In this document: positions 52,493 through 60,575 of the stretch, piece after piece
Layout: each line of letters starts with the position of its first letter
How positions within the stretch are numbered: the stretch's first letter is position 1
NCBI GenBank assembly: GCA_964429655.1
Contig: CAYSCZ010000010.1
Span: 7,042 to 71,041 of the forward strand
Length of the DNA: 64,000 nt
Origin: CAYSCZ01 sp964429655
Lineage (GTDB): Bacteria; Bacteroidota; Bacteroidia; Cytophagales; Cyclobacteriaceae
Direction of reading: 5' to 3'
Translations under genes and position numbers: made by a program
The notes under the pieces: generated by a model
Databases searched by the model: none
What the model saw: only the letters and a program-made list of their open reading frames with translations
Told to the model about the DNA's origin: nothing

Positions 52493-53014
52493 TTAATTGA
52501 ACCCCATCGGCTTTCCTTTGTAACCATTTTCTTCTATCTCCCTGGCATCACCCATGACTTTATCTGTTAAGGATTGCTGATATTCTTTCATCTTTTTGTG
52601 AATCGCCTTATCAAAAGCTGCTATTATCCTGGCAGCAAGTATCCCGGCATTTTTTGCTGCATCCAGTGCTACAGTTGCTACAGGAATTCCATTAGGCATT
52701 TGAAGTATTGATAATATTGAATCCCAGCCATCGATAGAATTTCTTGATTTTACCGGCACACCGATTACTGGTAAAACAGTCATAGAAGCTACCATGCCTG
52801 GAAGGTGTGCTGCTCCTCCTGCCCCTGCAATGATCACTTTTATACCTCGATCCTGGGCGTTTTTGGCGTATTCAATCATACGCTCTGGCGTTCTGTGAGC
52901 AGATACAATCGAGACCTCAAATTCTATTTCTAAAGCTTCTAAAAACTTTGCTGCCTCTGACATCACTGCAAGATCAGACTTGCTGCCCATGATTATTCCT
53001 ACTTGTGTACTCAT
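52493..53014 (-). CDS. purE: N5-carboxyaminoimidazole ribonucleotide mutase
   Basis: 173 residues. It moves the carboxyl group in de novo purine synthesis. Motifs: VGIIMGSKSDLAVMSEAA, SIVSAHRTPERMIEYAK, VIIAGAGGAAHLPGMVAS, PVIGVPVKSRNSIDGWDSILSILQMPNGIPVATVA (in parts: GVPVKSRNSIDGWDS, QMPNGIPVATVA). purK ends at the adjacent base, so purK-purE is a two-gene operon. Confidence 0.97.
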   Translation of the reverse strand: MSTQVGIIMGSKSDLAVMSEAAKFLEALEIEFEVSIVSAHRTPERMIEYAKNAQDRGIKVIIAGAGGAAHLPGMVASMTVLPVIGVPVKSRNSIDGWDSILSILQMPNGIPVATVALDAAKNAGILAARIIAAFDKAIHKKMKEYQQSLTDKVMGDAREIEENGYKGKPMGFN

Positions 53015-54151
53015 TTATGATATTATTTTTATGGCTTTCTTCAAATCATTTATTGACGATAACAAAGCCTCATGATTGTCAGCAACAATAGTCAAATGCC
53101 CCATCTTTCTGAATGGCCTGGTCTCTTTTTTCCCGTAAAGGTGAATAAATGCATTGGACCGCCCCAGGGTTTCCTCAACTCCCTGATATTTTGCTAATCC
53201 TTTATGATCAGGTGAGCCCAGTAAGTTAATCATTGCGGCATGGGCTCTTAAATCCGTATTACCAAGTGGCAAATTTAAAATGGACCTTAAGAATTGGTCG
53301 AACTGCGAGGAAGCACAACTTTCTATCGTATGGTGGCCTGAATTATGAACCCTTGGCGCGATTTCATTAACAAGTAAATTATTTTCCTTATCAAGGAATA
53401 ATTCTACTGCCAGCAAACCGGTCATGTTTAACTTTGAAATAATATCCTTTGCAATCGACTCTGCTTTTTGATGTACCAACCCATCAACATTTGCAGGACT
53501 AAACAGGTATTCCACAAGATTTTCAACAGGATTGAAAACCATTTCCACCAGGGGGTAAGTTTTTATTTCACCTTTTTTATTTCTTACCACTATCATAGCC
53601 AACTCTTTCTCGAAAGGGATGTATTTTTCGATAAGTCCCGGTTGATCAAAAGCTTCGGCTAAATCAGCATCGCTTTGCAATACTTTTACCCCTCTTCCAT
53701 CATAGCCTGCAGTGCCAAGTTTATTCACAAAAGGCAGGAAATCTATATGCGCTTCTATATCCTTACGACTTTCAACCAACATAAACTCTGATGTTGGTAT
53801 CCTACTGGCCTTATAAAAGGTTTTTTGCTTCCTTTTGTCTTTTACAATTTCAATAACTGCCGGTTCAGGATACACTTCAATGCCGCTTTTAGCTAAATCC
53901 TTCAGCGCCCTGGTATTTACATTTTCTATTTCTATGGTTACCAGGTCACAATTCTTGCCAAAGTCCATTACCGATTGATAATCTTTAAAATCCCCTACAA
54001 CATGTTCATTTGCTACTACACTGCAAGGTGCATTGGGATCCGGGTCCAAGACTGAAATAAATAAATTGTAGTTGATGGCCTCCTGGATAATCATTCGACC
54101 AAGCTGTCCACCGCCTAAAATCCCTATTCTTTTTGAAAAAGCGTCTTTCAT
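53015..54151 (-). CDS. purK: 5-(carboxyamino)imidazole ribonucleotide synthase
   Basis: 378 residues from ATG 54151 (MKDAFSKRIGILGGGQLGRM). The longer frame to 54184 adds 11 unlike residues. This ATP-grasp enzyme makes N5-CAIR from AIR and bicarbonate. Motifs: GILGGGQLGRMIIQEA, LVTIEIENVNTRAL, VNKLGTAGYDGRGVKVLQ, LLAVELFLDKENNLLVNEIAPRVHNSGHHTIE (in parts: LFLDKENNLLVNEIAPR, NSGHHTIESC) and SQFDQFLRSILNLPLG. Confidence 0.97.
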   Translation of the reverse strand: MKDAFSKRIGILGGGQLGRMIIQEAINYNLFISVLDPDPNAPCSVVANEHVVGDFKDYQSVMDFGKNCDLVTIEIENVNTRALKDLAKSGIEVYPEPAVIEIVKDKRKQKTFYKASRIPTSEFMLVESRKDIEAHIDFLPFVNKLGTAGYDGRGVKVLQSDADLAEAFDQPGLIEKYIPFEKELAMIVVRNKKGEIKTYPLVEMVFNPVENLVEYLFSPANVDGLVHQKAESIAKDIISKLNMTGLLAVELFLDKENNLLVNEIAPRVHNSGHHTIESCASSQFDQFLRSILNLPLGNTDLRAHAAMINLLGSPDHKGLAKYQGVEETLGRSNAFIHLYGKKETRPFRKMGHLTIVADNHEALLSSINDLKKAIKIIS

Positions 54152-54300
54152 AAGTCTAAAATACCAACAATCAAATAAACGCACTATAAATCCATCATTA
54201 AAAGGAATTATGACTTTTCTTCCTTTCTCCTTTATTTAAATTAAAAGACACCCCCTGGCATTAGGTATAATGAGTTATCTTGATGTGAAAACGAAGCATA

Positions 54301-55254
54301 ATGTCAAATGATCAACTTAAAGTGGCGCTGGCACAGATAGCCCCAGTATGGTTAAACAAAGAGGCCACCATAGCTAAAGTAAAGGATTATATTATAGAAG
54401 CAGGAGAAAATAACTGCGACCTGGTAGCATTTGGTGAAGGCCTGCTACCAGGATATCCTTTTTGGATAGAGCACACAGATGGGGCCCGGTTTGAATCTAC
54501 AATCCAAAAAGAGATCCATGCACACTACCTTAAAAATGCCATACAAATAGAATCCGGTGATTTGAATGAAATTTGTGATACAGCAAAAAACCATCGGATT
54601 GCTGTCTATTTGGGCGTCATCGAAAGGGCATTAAATAGGGGTGGCCACAGTCTATATGCTTCGTTGGTGTACATTGATCCAAATGGTGGGATACAATCCG
54701 TACACCGTAAGCTACAACCCACTTATGAAGAGCGCCTGACATGGAGCCCCGGAGATGGTCATGGGTTAAGAACACATAATCTTAAGTCCTTTTGCCTGGG
54801 AGGCTTGAATTGTTGGGAGAACTGGATGCCACTGTCCCGTGCTGCTTTATACGGCTTGGGAGAGAATGTACACATAGCAGTTTGGCCAGGATCAGAAAGA
54901 AATACTAAAGATATTACCCGATTCATTGCAAAAGAGTCCCGCGCATACGTAGTAGCTGTATCAGGTTTGATGAGGAAGACTGACATTCCAGAAAACATTC
55001 CACATACAGACCGGATATTGAAAAATGTCCCTGAAGTGCTCACAGATGGTGGTTCTTGCGTGGCCGGACCGGATGGCAACTGGATAATAGAACCTGTACT
55101 CAATAAAGAGGCGTTGATCATGGCTAACCTGGAACTTGACCGCATTTATGAAGAGCGACAGAACTTTGACCCGTCAGGTCACTATTCCCGACCCGATGTA
55201 ACACAATTGATGGTGAACATGGAAAGGCAGGCGGTAGTTAATATCAAGAATTGA
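54301..55254 (+). CDS. Nitrilase-superfamily carbon-nitrogen hydrolase
   Basis: 317 residues. The catalytic triad is complete: Glu 46 in FGEGLLPGYPFW, Lys 137 in VHRKLQPTYEERL and Cys 171 in GGLNCWENWMPL. The WENWMPLSR context and the long central segment are those of true aliphatic nitrilases and related enzymes rather than amidases or NAD synthetase domains. It would hydrolyse a nitrile (or similar) to a carboxylate and ammonia. It stands alone. The last base of its TGA is the first base of the palindromic element that follows. Confidence 0.9.
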   Translation: MSNDQLKVALAQIAPVWLNKEATIAKVKDYIIEAGENNCDLVAFGEGLLPGYPFWIEHTDGARFESTIQKEIHAHYLKNAIQIESGDLNEICDTAKNHRIAVYLGVIERALNRGGHSLYASLVYIDPNGGIQSVHRKLQPTYEERLTWSPGDGHGLRTHNLKSFCLGGLNCWENWMPLSRAALYGLGENVHIAVWPGSERNTKDITRFIAKESRAYVVAVSGLMRKTDIPENIPHTDRILKNVPEVLTDGGSCVAGPDGNWIIEPVLNKEALIMANLELDRIYEERQNFDPSGHYSRPDVTQLMVNMERQAVVNIKN

Positions 55255-55422
55255 ACCCAGATTTGTCATTAGAATTTTGTCATGAAGGGTTAAAGCCCAA
55301 AAAATCAGGCACTTAGGTCGAGGAGGCATAGCATCGCTATGGTGACGAGCCAATAACATGTTAAGTGTATGATTTGAAGTGATTTAACCATGTAATAGAA
55401 AGTCTAATGACAATTCTGGGTT
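55254..55422. repeat. Family-A palindromic element, copy 2 (169 bp)
   Basis: The left end begins AACCCAGATTTGTCATTAG; the inverted right end is AACCCAGAATTGTCATTAG. The central hairpin is CATAGC (55327-55332), ATC, GCTATG (55336-55341). It has the same length as the copy at 6126-6294. It lies between the 3' ends of convergent genes (nitrilase and dctM-like). The rest of the gap to 55504 shows nothing recognisable. Confidence 0.92.
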
Positions 55423-55504
55423 AAAGGCTTAACAGGTTTGTCTTTACTGAAGGCCTTCTTGCAGCAATTGAAATTAATTTATTGCTTGTGTTATCCAAGC
55501 ACCT

Positions 55505-56806
55505 TTAAAATACATACAAAACCCCAGGAAATAATATTAAAAATCCTAAAAAGATCAACTGGATGATTACAAAAGGTATGATGCCAGCATAAATCTGACG
55601 AGTGCTCACACCGGGTGGAGCCACACCTTTCAGATAAAATAGTGAAAATCCAAATGGCGGCGTAAGAAAGGAAGTTTGCAGGTTGATGGCTAATAATATG
55701 CCTACCCAGATTAAGTCAATGCCCAGACTAGTAAAAATGGGGGTTACCACCGGCACTATGATAAAAGTGATCTCAATAAAGTCAATAAAGAACCCCAATA
55801 TGAAAACCGTTATCATGACAAGGAATAAAAAACCATAAGGCCCTAGCTGGCTGCTTTCAATAATCTCTGTCATCAACCGGTCACCACCGGTAGCCCGAAA
55901 AACCAGTGAAAAAGCGGTGGCCCCAATTAGGATCATGAACACCATGCTAGTAAGTTGGGTGGTCTCTTTCATCACTTTTTTAAGAATGACCAGACCGGTA
56001 CGCTTATAGATCAACGTAATGACTAGCGCCCCAAAAGCGCCAATACCTGCTGCTTCCGTAGGCGAGGCAACCCCCGCGAAGATGGACCCCAACACCAGAA
56101 TAATCAACAGCAGGGGTAGAATAAAGGTACCAACCATCTGAAAAGTAAATCCTTTCCTTCTAAACTTTTTAACCTCTTCCACCGGCATGATGGGTGCTTT
56201 AACCGGCCTTAAGTTAGCATAGACAATGAGATAGATCAGGTACAGAACAATTAGTATAAGGCTGGGCAGGAGTGCTGCTTTGAAGAGGTTACCCACTGAG
56301 ATATTTAAAACGCTACCTAAAAGCACCAACACAACTGAAGGTGGCACAATCTGGCCCAATGTTCCGGAGGCAGCGATAGTGCCGGTAGCCAGTTCAGGGC
56401 TGTAGCCTCTTTTTAGCATAATGGGCAGGCTTATCAGCCCCATTGTGACGACAGTCGCCCCCACAATACCAGTCGAGGCAGCCAGCATGGCTCCTACCAC
56501 CACCACTGAAATGGCCAGGCCACCTTTGAATTTCCCAAACAATAAAGCCATGGTTTCCAGCAAGCTTTCTGCAAGGCCTGACTTCTCCAGCATAATGCCC
56601 ATAAATATGAACAATGGCACGGCCAACAAAACGAAATTGTTCATAATACCATAAATACGTAGAGAGAGCAAGAAGAAGAAATCCACATCATAAATAATGA
56701 TACCGAAAAGCACAGATATCCCGCCAATGGTGAATGCTACCGGAAAGCCTGCCAGCAGAAATACCAATACAAGGCCAAAAAGAATAAATGGCAGATAATC
56801 ACTCAT
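55505..56806 (-). CDS. TRAP transporter large permease (DctM type)
   Basis: 433 residues, about 12 membrane helices. Typical segments are GFPVAFTIGGISVLFGI, AVPLFIFMGIMLEKSGLAESLLE (in parts: FIFMGIMLEKSGLAE), STGIVGATVVTMGLISLP, TIAASGTLGQIVPPSVVLVLLG (in parts: ASGTLGQIVPPSV), ASPTEAAGIGAFGALV, LQTSFLTPPFGFSLFYLKGVAP (in parts). It would import organic acids or similar solutes with sodium and a periplasmic binding protein. It overlaps the small-permease gene by 4 bases. No DctP binding protein is in the window. Confidence 0.94.
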   Translation of the reverse strand: MSDYLPFILFGLVLVFLLAGFPVAFTIGGISVLFGIIIYDVDFFFLLSLRIYGIMNNFVLLAVPLFIFMGIMLEKSGLAESLLETMALLFGKFKGGLAISVVVVGAMLAASTGIVGATVVTMGLISLPIMLKRGYSPELATGTIAASGTLGQIVPPSVVLVLLGSVLNISVGNLFKAALLPSLILIVLYLIYLIVYANLRPVKAPIMPVEEVKKFRRKGFTFQMVGTFILPLLLIILVLGSIFAGVASPTEAAGIGAFGALVITLIYKRTGLVILKKVMKETTQLTSMVFMILIGATAFSLVFRATGGDRLMTEIIESSQLGPYGFLFLVMITVFILGFFIDFIEITFIIVPVVTPIFTSLGIDLIWVGILLAINLQTSFLTPPFGFSLFYLKGVAPPGVSTRQIYAGIIPFVIIQLIFLGFLILFPGVLYVF

Positions 56807-57306
56807 GGCTTATCAATGATGGTTTTAAGCGTTTTTAATATCAGCGCCAGGGATTGAATCATAAGCAGTAGCATGCCCAAAGGAATGAAGGCTTTGATAA
56901 CAAACCTTGCCGGCAGACCACCAGCATCCGGGCTTCCTTCCATGATATAATAAGCGTCATAAACAAACGGCAATGAAGTAATGAAAACAACCACACAAAA
57001 TGGTAAGATGAAAAAAGCATCCCCAATGAGGTTAATTAATGCCTTGGTTTTGACCGGAAAATTATTATAAAATAAGTCTACCCTTACGTGCTTGTCTTCC
57101 TGCAAAGTATAGCTGGCTCCTAAAAGAAATATCATAGCAAATAGGTGCCATTCCAACTCAAATAATCCGGCCCAACTTAGGTTGAATATGTACCTTAGAA
57201 CCACATCAACAGTGATTAAAATCACCAAAATGAAGGTTAGCCAGCTGGTTAGTTTACCAACGCCTAGGGTGATCCTGTCCAGAATCTGTATAACACGATC
57301 CTTCAT
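56803..57306 (-). CDS. TRAP transporter small permease (DctQ type)
   Basis: 167 residues with four membrane helices and the DctQ hallmarks VLRYIFNLSWAGLFELEWHLFAMIFLLGASYTLQEDKHVRVDLFY (read in parts: YIFNLSWAGLFELEW, GASYTLQEDKHVRVDLFY). It partners the large permease downstream. Its start codon is divergent from rlmN, with 63 bases between the starts (57307-57369). Confidence 0.92.
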   Translation of the reverse strand: MKDRVIQILDRITLGVGKLTSWLTFILVILITVDVVLRYIFNLSWAGLFELEWHLFAMIFLLGASYTLQEDKHVRVDLFYNNFPVKTKALINLIGDAFFILPFCVVVFITSLPFVYDAYYIMEGSPDAGGLPARFVIKAFIPLGMLLLMIQSLALILKTLKTIIDKP

Positions 57307-57357
57307 AAAATGAATATAGAATAATTCATGTTAAATCAAAAGAATATATGGCTGGAG

Positions 57358-57365
57358 TATCTTTG
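57358..57365 (+). promoter_or_regulatory. -7 box (TATCTTTG) next to the rlmN start
   Basis: TATCTTTG fits TAnnTTTG and ends four bases before the ATG at 57370. It lies inside the longer rlmN reading frame, which argues that the upstream ATG at 57328 is not the start. Confidence 0.45.
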
Positions 57366-57369
57366 CAGT

Positions 57370-58404
57370 ATGAATAAGCAGGACATAAGAGCTTTGAATG
57401 TATCAAAGATGGAAGACTTTTTCATCTCAAAAGGTGAAAAGAGATTCAGGGCTAAACAGGTATATGAGTGGCTATGGAAAAAGTCAGCAGTAAGTTTCAG
57501 CGAGATGACCAATCTTTCCAAAGAGACCCGCTCTTTGCTGGAGGAAAATTTCGAGATAAGAAATATAATTACTGAAAAAACCCAGGTGAGTAGTGACGGC
57601 ACCATAAAGATGGCTTTTAAGCTGTTTGACGGCCATCTTGTCGAAGGTGTGCTGATACCTACCGACAACCGGATGACCGCTTGTATTTCCTCCCAGGTGG
57701 GTTGCTCCTTGAGTTGTAAGTTTTGTGCCACCGGCTATATGGATCGTATGAGGAACCTGGAGCCGGGAGAGATCTATGACCAGGTGGTGGCCATCGGGAA
57801 GGTAGCTATGCAACAGTACCATATTCCCCTCAGTAATATCGTTTACATGGGTATGGGGGAACCGCTCTTGAATTTTAAGAACGTGATGGAGTCTATCGAT
57901 TTGATCACCTCAGATAAAGGATTGGGTATGGCCAGTAAACGTATAACGGTCTCCACCGCAGGGATTGCCAAAATGATTAAGAAACTGGCGGAGGGTAGCG
58001 TTAAGTTCAACCTGGCGCTTTCTTTGCACGCTGCCAATGACCGGAAAAGGAACGAGATCATGCCCATCAATGAAGCCAATAACCTGGAGGTGTTGAAAGA
58101 TGCTTTGAGTTATTTTTATGAAGCCACCAGAAACCCTGTGACCTTTGAGTACATCGTTTTTAACAATTTTAATGACACACTGGATGATGCCCGGGAATTA
58201 TTGAAAATAGTCCGCCAGATACCTTGCAAAGTGAATATAATTGAATATAACCCTATCGATTACGCCTCATACAAGAATGCCGACCAGGATGCAATTGCGG
58301 TATTTACAAATTTTCTATTAAAAAATGGTGTCAATGTAAATGTGCGTAGAAGCCGGGGGAAAGATATTGATGCGGCTTGTGGCCAGTTAGCAAATAAAAA
58401 TTGA
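57370..58404 (+). CDS. rlmN: 23S rRNA (adenine(2503)-C2)/tRNA (A37-C2) methyltransferase
   Basis: 344 residues from ATG 57370 (MNKQDIRALNVSKMEDFF); the earlier ATG 57328 is disfavoured by the promoter box and by the family N-terminus. This radical SAM methyltransferase has the cluster motif CSLSCKFC (Cys 112, 116, 119) in the context SSQVGC, and a C-terminal conserved Cys 337 in DAACGQL that forms the methyl-transfer thiol pair. IVYMGMGEPLLNFKNV and SLHAANDRKRNEIMPIN are also family-typical. The stretch is more GC-rich than most of the window. Confidence 0.96.
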   Translation: MNKQDIRALNVSKMEDFFISKGEKRFRAKQVYEWLWKKSAVSFSEMTNLSKETRSLLEENFEIRNIITEKTQVSSDGTIKMAFKLFDGHLVEGVLIPTDNRMTACISSQVGCSLSCKFCATGYMDRMRNLEPGEIYDQVVAIGKVAMQQYHIPLSNIVYMGMGEPLLNFKNVMESIDLITSDKGLGMASKRITVSTAGIAKMIKKLAEGSVKFNLALSLHAANDRKRNEIMPINEANNLEVLKDALSYFYEATRNPVTFEYIVFNNFNDTLDDARELLKIVRQIPCKVNIIEYNPIDYASYKNADQDAIAVFTNFLLKNGVNVNVRRSRGKDIDAACGQLANKN

Positions 58405-58411
58405 ACGTATA

Positions 58412-58996
58412 TTACAAACTAAAAGTGATGTTGAAGCCATTGGGTGTAAATGCCAGGCCTTCAATTGCGTTCAAAAGTTTACTTCCTGATTTATGGTGGA
58501 CAAAATAAAAGATCAGGTCAAAAGTAAAAAGCCATGCTCCCTGGAGTATGAGAGAATCCCCAAAACCTTTTAACCGATCTCCGTTCTTAGACACATTATT
58601 GGAACGCTCCCTGAGATACAATCCACCGAGGACGTAAGCAACATCCAGCCCGGTATTGAGCAATAATAATTTTTCAATTTTTTGTTGCTCCATGATGGTC
58701 TGCTGTGCGCTAAATGCACCAGGATCTGCGGATATAGAATTATAATATCCAAAGCCTGCGATTGCCAGGTTCACCGCATTCCAATAGGTATTCATGTTAT
58801 AAAAATATTTCTCACTACCGGAAGCATTTCTTGACAATACCGGGTTGATCAAAATATTAGAGGCGGCCCAGGTGCCAAGGACGATCATACCTTTTTCCGT
58901 TATATCTAATCGATGGATGTTCAAATGTTCTATATCCTGCGACACTAAGGTTCCGGTGAAAAATAAACAAAACAGGAAGGTTATCAGATAATGCAT
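58412..58996 (-). CDS. Membrane protein of unknown function
   Basis: 194 residues. The signal peptide (MHYLITFLFCLFFTGTLVSQ) is followed by about four hydrophobic helices (GMIVLGTWAASNILINPV; WNAVNLAIAGFGYYNSI; LLLLNTGLDVAYVLGGLYL; GAWLFTFDLIFYFVHH). It looks like a Bacteroidota family of small multi-helix proteins annotated only as hypothetical. It is convergent with rlmN, 7 bases apart. Confidence 0.8.
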   Translation of the reverse strand: MHYLITFLFCLFFTGTLVSQDIEHLNIHRLDITEKGMIVLGTWAASNILINPVLSRNASGSEKYFYNMNTYWNAVNLAIAGFGYYNSISADPGAFSAQQTIMEQQKIEKLLLLNTGLDVAYVLGGLYLRERSNNVSKNGDRLKGFGDSLILQGAWLFTFDLIFYFVHHKSGSKLLNAIEGLAFTPNGFNITFSL

Positions 58997-59244
58997 GGTT
59001 TCTTAACCAAATGCTTGATGTTATGTTTGGCATTACCAACCAAAGGCTTACCGGGTGATGACTACCTTTATATATGCCCATTTGAACCTGGTTGATTGGC
59101 TGTTGGCCAAACGACTAAGGAGCCGGGCCAAGACCGAAATGGATTGCAGGGGAGCAGGCTTGGCCGACGGAAGGACGCAGTGGGTAGTTGGGTGGTGGAT
59201 GGTGTGGTTATTGACAGTTTTGACCAAACCTCCAGACTTCAGCT
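58997..59244. other. Intergenic stretch with a GC-rich core (about 59100-59220)
   Basis: 248 bases between two minus-strand genes. Two consecutive 60-base lines (59101-59220) are about 55-58 percent G+C, against roughly 37 percent in most of the window. The region holds a 7-bp inverted repeat (GGCCAAG/CTTGGCC) and a TTGGCCAA palindrome. Open frames of 66 and 107 codons cross it on opposite strands, but both have low-complexity, Trp/Arg-rich unnatural compositions and extend into the neighbours. It could be a structured RNA, a repeat or a decayed gene; nothing decides. Confidence 0.4.
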
Positions 59245-60573
59245 TCACATCTCTTGATCCTCGAATTCAAAGCCATAGCTTTCCAATTCTGCTAATACCG
59301 GCATATAAATCTCAGTCTTGGTGGGGATGTGCAAACCGTTTAATGCTAATTGTTCCTGTAAAATTAACTTGCAGATAATCGCCAGTGGTAAGCCGACCGC
59401 CTTAGACATACCGGTATGGATTTTATCCTCACCAAAAACAACCATACTCGATTGTATTTGATGCGGTTGGTCTCCATCCAGATAATCAAATTTATGCCAC
59501 ATCACAATCATGTCTTTTTCATCGGGCCTCAGTATCCACTTCTTCTTTAAAATATGCTCCAGGATCCGAGCTGGGGTGCCTCGCTCCAGGCCTACAGGCT
59601 CATCATCAAAAATGCCCAACCATCTTAGCCTGTACATTTCTTCGGATTCCATGTCCAGGTTCATGTAGTGGGCAAGCTTCAGCTCTACTGAGTCATAAGG
59701 GTTATAGTACAGGAATGAGTTGATGAATTGCCGATGGGTAAGGTTTTGTACATTTTCCATCGCGTAGGTGTTATCCGTAGCCCCCAGTTGAACAAAAACA
59801 TTCCAGGATTTGCAAAAACCCGGCCTCCTGAGCGTGCCCCGGAACAGGGTCCGGATGCCATGCAAATCATAAGAATCCAGGTATTTGAGTGAATCCCTGT
59901 TTGCATACCCTTCAAAATAACCGTGATTGGGTATGTGGATTACTTCGGCCCTTCTAAACAACCTATGGTAAGGGATGTACTTGAAGCGGCCTTCCTGGAT
60001 AAATTTCACGGTACCCTGCCCGGCCAGCACAACTTTTTGAGGGTTCCAGGTGAACTTGTATTGCCAGGGATTGCTTTCTTTTGAAGGCGCTACCAACCCT
60101 CCGGTGAAGGTTTCAAAACTGGTAAGTTCAAACCCTTTATTTCGAATTCTGTCCAATACTTTCATGCCGGACATGTGGTCAATGCCCGGATCAAGACCGG
60201 CTTCCATAACTAACATACAACCTTTTTCAGCAAAGGCTGTGCTTAACTCGTTAATCTCATCAGTGACGTAGGAAGCTGTAAGCAAGTGCTTGCCGTATTT
60301 AAGACACCTGACCGCAACTTTGTAGTGAAAATCGGCCGGCAACATGGATATGACCACATGAGCCTGGCTTATCTCATGATCCAGGGCGTCTTCATCATGA
60401 ATGTCGATTTTAAAAAACTGTGTTTTCTTAAATGCATCAAACTTCTTTCTAACCTCTTCAGCAGCCCTATCCCCCACCCTGACAATCCAGTCGTTAACAG
60501 CTGCCTGTTGCTCCAGGTAATTGATCAGAGAGTTGGACGACCTGCCTGCCCCTAGAATCAGTATGAGCTTCAT
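59245..60573 (-). CDS. Saccharopine dehydrogenase-family protein
   Basis: 442 residues. The Rossmann fold opens LILGAGRSSNSLINYL, followed by VVISMLPADFHYKVAVRCLKYGKHLLTASYVTDEI (read in parts) and VMEAGLDPGIDHMSGMKVLDRI, the central family signature. The C-terminal domain covers FTGGLVAPSKESNPWQYKFTW and the end. It fits the lysine-degrading (glutamate-forming) LYS9-like branch, though related carboxynorspermidine-type enzymes share the fold. It is separated from the SDR gene by two bases, so they probably form one transcript. Confidence 0.9.
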   Translation of the reverse strand: MKLILILGAGRSSNSLINYLEQQAAVNDWIVRVGDRAAEEVRKKFDAFKKTQFFKIDIHDEDALDHEISQAHVVISMLPADFHYKVAVRCLKYGKHLLTASYVTDEINELSTAFAEKGCMLVMEAGLDPGIDHMSGMKVLDRIRNKGFELTSFETFTGGLVAPSKESNPWQYKFTWNPQKVVLAGQGTVKFIQEGRFKYIPYHRLFRRAEVIHIPNHGYFEGYANRDSLKYLDSYDLHGIRTLFRGTLRRPGFCKSWNVFVQLGATDNTYAMENVQNLTHRQFINSFLYYNPYDSVELKLAHYMNLDMESEEMYRLRWLGIFDDEPVGLERGTPARILEHILKKKWILRPDEKDMIVMWHKFDYLDGDQPHQIQSSMVVFGEDKIHTGMSKAVGLPLAIICKLILQEQLALNGLHIPTKTEIYMPVLAELESYGFEFEDQEM

Positions 60574-60575
60574 TT

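Noticed and set aside
59055..59378. 107-codon plus-strand frame and the 66-codon minus-strand frame across the GC-rich gap
   Set aside because: Both have unnatural Trp/Arg/Gly-rich composition, and the plus-strand one runs far into the saccharopine dehydrogenase gene. They appear to be by-products of GC-rich sequence.
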